Assembly (NCBI GenBank): GCA_030529095.1
Contig: JAUMXN010000002.1
Span: 1-55,197, forward strand
Length of the DNA stretch: 55,197 nt
Reading direction: 5' to 3'
Origin: Candidatus Saccharimonadota bacterium
GTDB lineage: Bacteria > Patescibacteriota > Saccharimonadia > Saccharimonadales > Saccharimonadaceae
The notes beneath the pieces are model-generated. The model had not been told where the DNA came from and searched no databases. It saw only the letters and a program-made list of their open reading frames with translations. Positions 43,643 to 51,248 of the stretch are shown here, piece by piece. Made by a program: the position numbers and the translations under genes. The stretch's first letter is position 1. Each line of letters starts with the position of its first letter.

Positions 43643-43677
43643 GCGTGGAGAATTCCACGCGTGACATATATATTATA
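43643..43677 (-). promoter_or_regulatory. Promoter and leader hairpin of the 65-residue gene
   Basis: Minus-strand TATAAT (43672-43677) with expected start near 43665. A GCGTGGA-N4-TCCACGC hairpin lies at about +5 to +22, before the ribosome binding site at 43619-43630. It could stabilise the 5' end or act as a control element. Confidence 0.65.
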
Positions 43678-43701
43678 GAACATTAAAAGGTAATTGTAAA
43701 G

Positions 43702-44649
43702 CTAGGAGCGAAGCTTCTTATATCTGCGCCTTACAGATGGCTTATGCCCATCCGGCTGCGCATGGCTAATTTTGATCGTAGCGACGTTGGTTGGGAAAAA
43801 CGTATTAAAAACACCAAAAGTTTTCATTTTTCTCGAAATTGTTACAACGGCGCCGAGCTCAATAAATTTATCATCATAAAGCCCAAGCCTGGTATTTTGA
43901 TTCGCGAAAAGATGTTTATCGGCGGTGGTAATTCCGCGGTGTCCGCGCCACAGTTCGTGCAGAATTGGTGGCACTACGCCATTGTGCATATGCCCGGCCA
44001 GGATAAAATCAAACTCGTTCAAATATTTTCGTACTTCTAGGTCGGTAAGATGAATTGGCGAATGTACTAGAAAAATTTTTGCTTTGCCATTTGGCAAATT
44101 TTGCAGAAGTTTTTTGTATTGCTTTAACTCTTCGATCAAGAGTTCCTTTTTCTCGACGCCAGGATGCATCGGCGAATCGTAGTAGTCCGGCGGTACGGAC
44201 AAACCAAACACGTAATTATTTTTATCTTCATAAACTTCATTGACCAAAAGGTGAACATTGTCTAGATTAGCTAGGCATTCGATCAGCGGGGAATTGTTTC
44301 TGGCCACATAATTATATTTGCGGCGCCCAACCCTTACCGGGCGGTCTTTCAAATATTCATACGAATCGTGATTGCCGAGGCAAGCGCAGACTGGCGCGAT
44401 TTTGCCAAGCTCCAAAAACCAATCGCGCAAATTTTGTTGCTGCTCTTGGTTTTTGACAGCGTAAACATTATTAATGATGTCGCCGGTTACTACGATTAAA
44501 TTCGGCTTAGACTGTCGAGCGAAATTGGCGGCGCGGCGATGATGGTCATTGATCTCGCCAGCAAAATGTACATCAGAAATCGCCAGAATTTTCTGCGGCG
44601 CAAGGGTGTGTTTATAAAAACGGTAGCGGCAATGATAGAGCGATTTCAT
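43702..44649 (-). CDS. Metallophosphoesterase
   Basis: 315 residues. Calcineurin-like phosphoesterase with the full set of metal motifs: ISDVHFAG, VVTGDIINN, CLGNHDSYE, LVHSP and LAGHMHNG. The best fit is the YkuE-like branch that acts at the membrane, possibly on lipid-linked or nucleotide substrates; no transmembrane helix is obvious. The start at 44649 is supported by a weak -10 (TAAGCT in TGTGC context) 6 nt upstream. A tRNA-Ser unit with its own terminator precedes it. Confidence 0.85.
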   Translation of the reverse strand: MKSLYHCRYRFYKHTLAPQKILAISDVHFAGEINDHHRRAANFARQSKPNLIVVTGDIINNVYAVKNQEQQQNLRDWFLELGKIAPVCACLGNHDSYEYLKDRPVRVGRRKYNYVARNNSPLIECLANLDNVHLLVNEVYEDKNNYVFGLSVPPDYYDSPMHPGVEKKELLIEELKQYKKLLQNLPNGKAKIFLVHSPIHLTDLEVRKYLNEFDFILAGHMHNGVVPPILHELWRGHRGITTADKHLFANQNTRLGLYDDKFIELGAVVTISRKMKTFGVFNTFFPTNVATIKISHAQPDGHKPSVRRRYKKLRS

Positions 44650-44665
44650 ATTAATAGCTTAGCAC

Positions 44666-44687
44666 AAAAAGAGGCCCGAAGGCCTCA
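44666..44687 (-). terminator. Terminator of tRNA-Ser
   Basis: Minus-strand GAGGCC-TTCG-GGCCTC with a UUCG tetraloop followed by TTTTT, 13 nt after the tRNA 3' end. Confidence 0.92.
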
Positions 44688-44699
44688 ATCAAATTCTGA

Positions 44700-44786
44700 T
44701 GGCGGAAGGGACAGGATTCGAACCTGCGAAGCTATTAACTTGCTGGTTTTCAAGACCAGTGCCATCAACCACTCGGCCACCCTTCC
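44700..44786 (-). tRNA. tRNA-Ser (anticodon TGA)
   Basis: 87 nt with the long variable arm of serine tRNAs (GCAAGTTAATAGCTTC region). Acceptor GGAAGGG/CCCTTCC, anticodon loop with TGA, GTTCGAATC T loop, encoded CCA. The -10 box (44794-44799) is only 7 nt upstream, so the transcript may start at the mature 5' end. Confidence 0.95.
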
Positions 44787-44793
44787 ATATATT

Positions 44794-44840
44794 ATTATAG
44801 CATAAAAAATACCGGCTGAAAAGGCTCAGACCGGTATTTA
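44794..44840 (-). terminator. yebC terminator fused to the tRNA-Ser promoter
   Basis: AATACCGG/CCGGTATT stem (44808-44815 with 44831-44838) with an inner CTGA/TCAG pairing, then TTTTTT. The T-run continues straight into ATGCTATAAT, the -10 element (44794-44799) of tRNA-Ser. Confidence 0.85.
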
Positions 44841-44842
44841 GA

Positions 44843-45544
44843 TTACTCAGCGTTCGTATGAACTGCGACCACGTCGTCCAAATCGTCGACGGCGTCGAGC
44901 AATTTTTCGAGTTTTTCGGCATCTTCGCCAGAAACCGGAACGAGGGTGTTTGGCACATATTGCAATTCGGCAGAAGTGACATTGAGGCCAGCAGCGATCA
45001 AGTCGCCGCGTACTTTCATCAAATCGGAAGCGGCAGTGTAGATTTCAATGCCATCTTCTTCTTCGGAAGCGTCTTCGGCGCCGGCTTCGAGCGCGGCCAT
45101 CAAGGCATCCTCGCCTTTGTCCGAAATCATAATCACGCCTTTTCTGGTAAATTGGAACATCACTGAACCCGGATCAGCCATGCGGCCGCCGTTTTTATCA
45201 AGCGTGTGGCGTACTTCTGGCATGGTGCGGTTTTTGTTGTCGGTAGCAACTTCAATCACGATGCCAACGCCGCCTGGACCGTAAGCCTCGTAAGTCTCTT
45301 CGATAAGAGCCGCAGCGGATTTATCGGCCACGCGAGCGATTGCGCGCTCAATGTTGGCTTTTGGCATGTTAGCAAGACGAGCTTTTTCGAGCACCATCGC
45401 AAGGGAAGGGTTCATGTTTGGATCGGTACCGGAACGCGCCGCAATTGCGATTTGGTTGCCAATTTTCGTGAACAAAGCGCCACGCTTGGCATCAACAACC
45501 GCTTTTTGGCGTTTGGTGGTAGCCCATTTACTGTGTCCTGACAT
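44843..45544 (-). CDS. YebC/PmpR family protein
   Basis: 233 residues, full length. The family acts as transcriptional regulators or, as shown for some members, translation factors at proline stretches. MSGHSKWATTKRQKAVVDAK, ARLANMPKANIERAIA and the YGPGGVGIVIEVATDNKNRT signature are present. The acidic C-terminal part is usual. GGAG precedes the ATG and there is a leader, with a -10 candidate (TTAAAAT) about 40 nt upstream. Confidence 0.94.
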   Translation of the reverse strand: MSGHSKWATTKRQKAVVDAKRGALFTKIGNQIAIAARSGTDPNMNPSLAMVLEKARLANMPKANIERAIARVADKSAAALIEETYEAYGPGGVGIVIEVATDNKNRTMPEVRHTLDKNGGRMADPGSVMFQFTRKGVIMISDKGEDALMAALEAGAEDASEEEDGIEIYTAASDLMKVRGDLIAAGLNVTSAELQYVPNTLVPVSGEDAEKLEKLLDAVDDLDDVVAVHTNAE

Positions 45545-45602
45545 ATTATTTCTCCAAAAATTTAATAGATTAACTTCGTTTTATTTTAACATTTTTTCAT
45601 CA

Positions 45603-45626
45603 AAAAGTCTACCTTGTCGGTAGGGT
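45603..45626 (-). terminator. Short terminator of the 45629 gene
   Basis: Minus-strand CTACC-GACAA-GGTAG stem followed by ACTTTTTG, just after the stop. The stem is only 5 bp, so it may be weak. Confidence 0.55.
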
Positions 45627-45628
45627 GA

Positions 45629-45946
45629 TTATTGGAAGAAGAATAGTAGAAACCCGGCACCAAATGCAAACCCTGGCAGGATCCACACCGCAAGGAACAC
45701 AAACCCTAAAATGCGGACGATGGAATTTTTCGATTCAGTCATTTTTAGTAGGCCATATTCCATCCCAAGTAGCACGGCGGCGAGCAACAGTAAAATACCG
45801 ATTCCGGTCGAAGAGCCTAGTTGGCTAGTTGAAGCATCAATTCTAATAGTTTTACCGCCGTACATAATGAGGTGCAAGAAAATTACTAAGCCAGCAAAGA
45901 TCGCCGAACCGATGAAAATTTTTTGATTGAGTTTGTTCAGTTTCAT
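45629..45946 (-). CDS. Small membrane protein, three helices
   Basis: 105 residues. Three hydrophobic segments: about 10-28 (FIGSAIFAGLVIFLHLIMY), 47-64 and 78-103. No family recognised. The start overlaps the comEC stop by 4 nt (ATGA), and a second promoter (TATAAT 45953-45958, 6 nt before the ATG) lies inside the last comEC codons, so it can be made both with and without comEC. Confidence 0.68.
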   Translation of the reverse strand: MKLNKLNQKIFIGSAIFAGLVIFLHLIMYGGKTIRIDASTSQLGSSTGIGILLLLAAVLLGMEYGLLKMTESKNSIVRILGFVFLAVWILPGFAFGAGFLLFFFQ

Positions 45947-47088
45947 GCTTTCATTATAGAACGTCTACGCCTTTTGCGCCACCTTATAATTATTGGTAGC
46001 AATATCAGGGAATATAGCAAAAACATCCATACGTTTCCGGCCCCAATTTTAACAATGAAATAATTTTGCTCAGCCAAAAAGTTCACGATGCCAATATGGA
46101 CGCCGAGTAGAAGTTTAGCCAAAGCACCAAAAGGTAGGCCAATGATCGGCAGGCCGCTTAAGAGAGTCAGTCCCATTGCATAAGGCAAGGTCGGCAAGAT
46201 TAATAAGTTTGCAAAAATCGCGAGCAAACTAAACGAGCCAAAATAAAAAATTGTCAGCGGCAAAGTCGCAAGCGTCGCAGCGACAGTCGTAATAATCGTG
46301 CGCGCGACAAAATTCGGCTTATCTCGGCCATAGAAAAACCACTGAATTCTTGGCGCCAAAACCATCACGCCGATAAACGACGCGAACGACAGAAGCCAGC
46401 CGAGGTTCGTGATGAATTCCGGATTAATTAGTAGAGTAATTGTGGCGGCAATTAGAATAATTCGCCACGGCGCGAACTTTCGGCCCACGTACCACATCGA
46501 AACCGACAGCATCGTTACGATTCCGGCGCGCAAAATCGATGGCGTAAGTCCCACTAGCAACATAAAAAACATCACAAAAATTATTGTTGCGATAAGCCCG
46601 ACTCGACGCGAGATTCTGCCAAAAGTTTTTTGCACGATCCCCACCAAAATACCAAGGTGTGTACCAGACGCCACCACGATGTGAGCGAGCCCCACAGCTT
46701 TAAGCATGTTATTTAAATCGCTAGGTAAACTTTCTTTTATGCCGAGCATATATGCGAGACCAAGTTTTGACTCTGCTCCGCCAATCGAATAATCGATATT
46801 TGCCGCGAACCAATCTTTGATTTTTACGACAATTTTTATCTGTTCTGGGTTGAATTCGCCGCCGCCTGAACATCTTTTAAAAGCAATTAATATGCCAGCT
46901 AGAAACGCCAAAACCAAAAAAGTACGACTCGGATAACAAAAAGCATAAATCAAAATTAAAAGAGCAAGCAAAAGGAATAGTGGCGACGCGAAAAAATTCC
47001 AACGAAAGCCAATGGCCAAAATCGTGCCACAAACCACGCCAAAACACATCGCCGCAAAAACGTACGATTGGTGGAAAAATTTTTTCAC
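45943..47088 (-). CDS. ComEC/Rec2 competence channel, short form
   Basis: 381 residues from the GTG at 47088. ComEC is the membrane channel that takes single-stranded DNA into the cytoplasm. The competence domain is clear: SKLGLAYMLGIKESLPSDL, GLAHIVVASGTHLGILVG, VGLTPSILRAGIVTMLS and NLGWLLSFASFIGVMVLAP, with about ten helices. The C-terminal metallo-beta-lactamase domain of long ComEC proteins is missing, and the OB domain is not recognisable. An ATG at 47172 would add residues coded by the preceding gene's terminator, so I reject it; a -10-like TAAGAA lies 7 nt before the GTG. Confidence 0.85.
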   Translation of the reverse strand: MKKFFHQSYVFAAMCFGVVCGTILAIGFRWNFFASPLFLLLALLILIYAFCYPSRTFLVLAFLAGILIAFKRCSGGGEFNPEQIKIVVKIKDWFAANIDYSIGGAESKLGLAYMLGIKESLPSDLNNMLKAVGLAHIVVASGTHLGILVGIVQKTFGRISRRVGLIATIIFVMFFMLLVGLTPSILRAGIVTMLSVSMWYVGRKFAPWRIILIAATITLLINPEFITNLGWLLSFASFIGVMVLAPRIQWFFYGRDKPNFVARTIITTVAATLATLPLTIFYFGSFSLLAIFANLLILPTLPYAMGLTLLSGLPIIGLPFGALAKLLLGVHIGIVNFLAEQNYFIVKIGAGNVWMFLLYSLILLPIIIRWRKRRRRSIMKA

Positions 47089-47142
47089 GCCACGATTCTT
47101 AGCATAGCTTCTGGTAAAATTCAACCAGCCACGGTTGCAGTA

Positions 47143-47175
47143 AAAAAATAAGCGCCCGGGCGGGGCGCTCATTTT
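47143..47175 (-). terminator. Terminator of the 47183 gene
   Basis: AGCGCCC and GGGCGCT arms (7 bp), then on the minus strand TATTTTTTT. A frame-only start for comEC (47172) would fall inside this hairpin. Confidence 0.88.
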
Positions 47176-47182
47176 TTAAAAT

Positions 47183-48025
47183 TTATTTTTTGTCAGCTTT
47201 GCTAGTTTTTGCTTCTTTTTCGAGTTTTTCACGAACTTCTTTTTCGATCATTTCGCGGCGCACCTTTTCTTCGATTTCGGCGCGGAGTTCGTCGTCGGAT
47301 TTGGCAGCCGGCTTGGCTGGCTTAGCGATGGGGGCAGCAGGAGTTGCAGGAGCAGCTGTGACATTGGCCAAGCGCTTTCTTTCGTTCTTGGAAAGAACGA
47401 GTGCGATCAGCCAAACAAAAATCCAGACAATTACGGCGAACCCAGAAAGAGCGACAAATCTGTCGTTAACTTTACCATCAAGCAAAATCGTAATTACGGT
47501 AAATATAAATTCGTAGCCGGCCAAAACGGCTGCGGTAATTTTGAGCGGCAAGATGACATCTTTGCGCTCGCCTTCGTAAATATTCATCAAGGCACCACAA
47601 ATCAAACCAAAGAGCGTGAGCTCGGTAGAGATGAATGCGGCCTTAATCAACGAAGCATACCTACAACCATAGAAGGAATTGCAGCTCAATGAGTCTTGGA
47701 GTTCCGGCGACCAAGCGACGATCACCCAAAGAACAGTCCAGATCAAGTTTGCGGTGAGGCCGATGGTGGCAAGAACTTGCACTGAAGCCCTGCGGGATTC
47801 AATCAACTTGAGTTCTTCTGTTGTGACCATCAACATGATGCCGATGATAAACATCGTAGACATACACGAGCCGAGCGTCCTGCTGGCATCCGTACCTTCG
47901 CCAGCCAAAATAAGCATAGCCCCGAGCACGATGCCGGAAATCAGCACACCTACAGCAAAGCGAAACAGCCATTTCTTAAAAGTTTGTAAACCCCCTAAAG
48001 TTTTTTCGCTATAAATACTACTCAT
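47183..48025 (-). CDS. Polytopic membrane protein with charged tail
   Basis: 280 residues. Six hydrophobic segments are visible in the first 215 residues (first at about 19-43), separated by short loops, one with two Cys (SCNSFYGC). The last 65 residues are an Ala/Pro linker (APATPAAPIAKPAKPA) and a charged helix (ELRAEIEEKVRREMIEKEVR), probably a cytoplasmic coiled coil. No family recognised. Leaderless promoter: TATAAT (48032-48037) with 6 nt to the ATG. Confidence 0.7.
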   Translation of the reverse strand: MSSIYSEKTLGGLQTFKKWLFRFAVGVLISGIVLGAMLILAGEGTDASRTLGSCMSTMFIIGIMLMVTTEELKLIESRRASVQVLATIGLTANLIWTVLWVIVAWSPELQDSLSCNSFYGCRYASLIKAAFISTELTLFGLICGALMNIYEGERKDVILPLKITAAVLAGYEFIFTVITILLDGKVNDRFVALSGFAVIVWIFVWLIALVLSKNERKRLANVTAAPATPAAPIAKPAKPAAKSDDELRAEIEEKVRREMIEKEVREKLEKEAKTSKADKK

Positions 48026-48031
48026 GCTTTC

Positions 48032-48067
48032 ATTATACTACTTTTTTCTCTCTGTCAATGCTATAAT
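48032..48067. promoter_or_regulatory. Divergent promoters of the 48025 gene and tRNA-Arg
   Basis: Minus-strand TATAAT (48032-48037) is 6 nt from the ATG at 48025. Plus-strand ATGCTATAAT (hexamer 48062-48067) is 10 nt before tRNA-Arg. Confidence 0.72.
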
Positions 48068-48077
48068 TAGGACGCGT

Positions 48078-48154
48078 GCACCCGTAGCTCAGTGGATTAG
48101 AGCATCTGTCTTCGGAACAGAGGGTCGTGGGTTCGAGTCCCTCCGGGTGTACCA
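48078..48154 (+). tRNA. tRNA-Arg (anticodon TCG)
   Basis: 77 nt. Acceptor GCACCCG/CGGGTGT, D stem GCTC/GAGC, anticodon stem TCTGT/ACAGA with loop CTTCGGA (TCG, reads CGN Arg codons), T loop TTCGAGT, encoded CCA. Confidence 0.94.
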
Positions 48155-48164
48155 TTAGAGCAAT

Positions 48165-48199
48165 AAAAAAGCCCCAGCTGATAGCTAGGGACTTTTTGA
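48165..48199 (+). terminator. Terminator of tRNA-Arg
   Basis: Imperfect stem AGCCCCAGCT/AGCTAGGGACT with a mismatch and a bulge, loop GAT, followed by TTTTT. Confidence 0.7.
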
Positions 48200-48280
48200 T
48201 TAAACCATTATTTTTTTATTGTGAATTGGCCGAAAAAGCATTACAATTATAAAGTAAATAGTATACGTTTATCAAAAGGT

Positions 48281-50772
48281 GTGAATAATTTGAAAAACCA
48301 TGGTCATCTCTTGAAACGTCTATTTGTTGGTACTTTTTGCGTGGCCAACCTGCTTTTTGCATCCCAAATTTAGCGTCAAATGCTGGGGCGACTAGCTCGA
48401 TTACTCTCACGGCTCCAAGCGCGATCAATATCAATATCATCCCAACCGCTTCGGGCTACTTTGTGTCGTCAGATACTGCCACGCCAAACATTAGCGTTGG
48501 TACGGACAATCCGGGCGGATACACCGTCACTATCAACTCTTCCGCAAATAGCAACACGCTGGTGCGCACCGTAAATAATACCGCCGCCGGCTCTATTCCA
48601 TCCATTCTTTCGCCAGTTTCCGCCGCCCAATATCAAGACTCAAACTACGCCGCGAGCAATAATCTTAATAATACATGGGGAATCAGGCCGAGTACTTATC
48701 TTGACGCTAACAATATAATGGTTAGCAACTCCAACTATCTCCCCGCCCCATACGGCGAGAACGCGCTCATTCTGGCTAAAACCGCTTCGGCCAACCAGGT
48801 AGACCAAAGCACCAGTGAGCTCGTCGAGGATACCTATAATCTAGCCATCGGCGCGCGTGTCAACAACGACCTGGCTATTGGCGAATATTCTGGTACTTAT
48901 GTTATTACGGCCACTATTAATGAGTCGCGTTATTCGATCACTTACAATAAAAACACAACGGATCAGGTTGCGGATCTTCCGATCCCGCAGACTGGCAATT
49001 TGGCTGCTGGCGAGGCCACACTCAGCTCGAACACCCCTACAAGGACTGGCTACGTCTTTGCGGGTTGGTGTACAGATGGCTCAAGCGAGGTGTCTTGTAG
49101 TGGCGACCTATACGACCCTGGTGACACCATTATTTTTTCGCAAGTCTCAGACCCGGCTAACATCCAGCTTTACGCTATTTGGGGCATTCAAATCCAGTCA
49201 CTCTCACTGTCGCAATGTGCAGCACTTGCAACGGATGCGCCACTTGTCGTTTACGATTCTCGCGACGGCTCAGACTACACCGTGCGCTACATTGCTGGTG
49301 CCTGCTGGATGACTCAAAATCTTCGTCTCGCACCGGGCTCTACGCTCACGCCGGCCGATTCTAACGTCACCACAACATATATGCTTCCAACTACCGATCC
49401 AAACTCCCCAGCCTACAGCGCTACCGCGGAGCTTGCCACCGGTGGCAATGGCGCCAATAGCTACGACGAAGGTCGCACCCATGACTCTGGCAACACGACA
49501 AATGGTGTTTGGTACAACTTCGCTGCCGCTTCTGCCGGCACTATTACTGGTAGCAATAATACGAATATACCAACCGGCGACATCTGCCCATCTGGATGGC
49601 GTCTGCCATTCCACGATGCTAACGCATCTAGCGGCTCCCTGGATAGCCTGATTAGCAACTTGGCTCTTTTCCAGGTAGTAGATGGTGGCGAATATTGGGC
49701 CGGGGTAACTCATAGTACAGATCGCGGCTATTGGTGGGGTAGTGGCGCTACCGGTGTTGAGTACAGGGATTATTTACGTTATGATGGGTCGCTCACGGTT
49801 AATGACAGTGCTGCCGATCGCTATGAAGGTCTAAATGTGCGCTGTGTTAATACTGGTTCATACAAAATAGAATTTAATCCAACCAGCATCGTTGATGGCG
49901 TAGCGATTTCTGGCACCGGGACCATGCCTGACCAAATCGTGCCGAGTGGTAGCTACACTACAATATTTGAAAATACCTTTACTGCTCCAACCGACTATTA
50001 TTTTATGGGATGGAACACTGCGCAAGATGGTAGTGGAACGCACTATGGTATAGCAGGGGCTATTAACGACATCGCAGCCTCGGGTGAAACCATCACTCTT
50101 TATGCCGAGTGGTCGCAAGTGACGAACATAATGCAAGAATTCACTAAAGAAATGTGTGAAGACTACGCCGCTAGCGCCGAATACACCCTGTATGATTCTC
50201 GTGACGGCTCAGACTACACCGTGCGCTACATTGCTGGTGCCTGTTGGATGACCCAAAATCTTCGCCTGGCTGCCGGCTCCACACTTACGCCAAGCGATTC
50301 TAACGTTGCTACGGCCTACACTCTTCCAACCACCGATCCAAACTCCCCAGCCTACAGCGCTACCGCAGACCTTACTAGTGGCAATAGCTACGATGAGGGC
50401 CGCACACACAATTCTGGCAACACGACAACCGGTGTTTGGTACAACTTTGCTGCCGCTTCTGCTGGGACCATTACCGGAGAATCAAACAGTAATCCTACTA
50501 CGTCGGACATTTGTCCTGCCGGATGGTCACTTCCGTCCAGTAGTGAAGCTAGTACTATGAGTGAGTACCCATCCGAAGTCCATGGCGTCAGTGGCGGCGA
50601 ATACTGGAATGGTGGCATATCTGGCTCAGGCAACGGATATTGGTGGACTAGTACCATAATTAGTATCAGAGCGCGCGGCTACGTTAGATACTCTAGTGTG
50701 AGTTTGAAAGTGGACCCTAGTACCTGTGATCGTCGCGAAGCACTCTATGTCCGCTGTATCCGCTCAAATTAA
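48281..50772 (+). CDS. FISUMP-domain surface protein, signal peptide frameshifted
   Basis: About 830 residues if a one-base frameshift is allowed. A GTG at 48281 starts a signal peptide (LLKRLFVGTFCVANLLF) that ends at a TAG at 48371; the body is in the next frame. Joining the frames at the T5 run 48354-48358 gives LLFCIPNLASNAGATSS, a normal cleavage region. Then come the N-terminal beta module shared with the BspA-like proteins, an InlB B-repeat-like module (GYVFAGWCTDG), a FISUMP domain (YDSRDGSDYTVRYIAGACWM), a second B-repeat-like module (YYFMGWNTAQDG) and a second FISUMP domain ending YVRCIRSN. The unshifted frame starts only at a TTG at 48337 and lacks any export signal. Probably an adhesin. 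Confidence 0.72.
49252..49551 (+). repeat. FISUMP direct repeat, copy 1
   Basis: About 300 bp that recur at 50191-50479 at high identity (long identical stretches such as GGCTCAGACTACACCGTGCG). Copy 1 carries 12 extra bases near GGCAATGGCGCC. Recombination between copies would delete one B-repeat and one FISUMP domain. Confidence 0.8.
50191..50479 (+). repeat. FISUMP direct repeat, copy 2
   Basis: Second copy of the repeat at 49252-49551, about 940 bp downstream and in the same reading frame. Confidence 0.8.
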
Positions 50773-50773
50773 C

Positions 50774-50806
50774 AAAAAACCGGCCTCGTAAAATGGCCGG
50801 TTTTTG
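50774..50806. terminator. Bidirectional terminator
   Basis: AAAAACCGGCC/GGCCGGTTTTT stem with a 9-nt loop between the convergent FISUMP and GNAT genes. Confidence 0.9.
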
Positions 50807-50810
50807 TTTT

Positions 50811-51248
50811 TTATAGGTCGATTCTAAAGAAATTGGTATCGTAGACCTCAGCGCCGTGCTTTTTGTAAAAAGCCTGGGCCACTTCGCGGCCGTTGCCGCA
50901 AGTAAATTCCATACGTTTGCAGCCTTTTTCGCGGCCCCATGTGAGCATTTCATCCCAGAGCGCCGAGCCGACTCCGCCGGTGCGGCATTCAGAATCTACC
51001 ACAAAATCTTCAAGATAGGCATTTTTTGAAATGCCAGGCCCCATCATCACGGAAAGCGCGGCCATGCCAATTACGCGGCCTTCGTCTTCGGCCACCAAAA
51101 GTTCGTGCCACGGGGAATTAATGATATCTTCAAACCATTCTCTAGAAATTTCACCCTTGTCTTTGCCGCTGCGCGAAAGCTGAATCAAAAGTTCGCGGAC
51201 GCGCTGAGCGAGTTCTGGCGAATATTCGGTAATTCTTTTTACGATCAT
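50811..51248 (-). CDS. GNAT family N-acetyltransferase
   Basis: 145 residues. Acetyl-CoA-dependent acyltransferase fold: beta4 strand AYLEDFVVDSECRTGGVG with the acetyl-CoA loop RTGGVGSALWDEML (R/Q-x-x-G-x-G/A type), and the C-terminal AQAFYKKHGAEVYDTNFFRI. Substrate unknown. It is last in the pta-glmM-GNAT operon, overlapping glmM by 4 nt. A link to amino-sugar acetylation is tempting from context but unproven. Confidence 0.87.
   Translation of the reverse strand: MIVKRITEYSPELAQRVRELLIQLSRSGKDKGEISREWFEDIINSPWHELLVAEDEGRVIGMAALSVMMGPGISKNAYLEDFVVDSECRTGGVGSALWDEMLTWGREKGCKRMEFTCGNGREVAQAFYKKHGAEVYDTNFFRIDL

Noticed and set aside
47089-47172. Upstream ATG for comEC
   Set aside because: The ATG and first codons lie in the hairpin and T-run of the preceding gene's terminator, and the extra residues show no signal or domain character.
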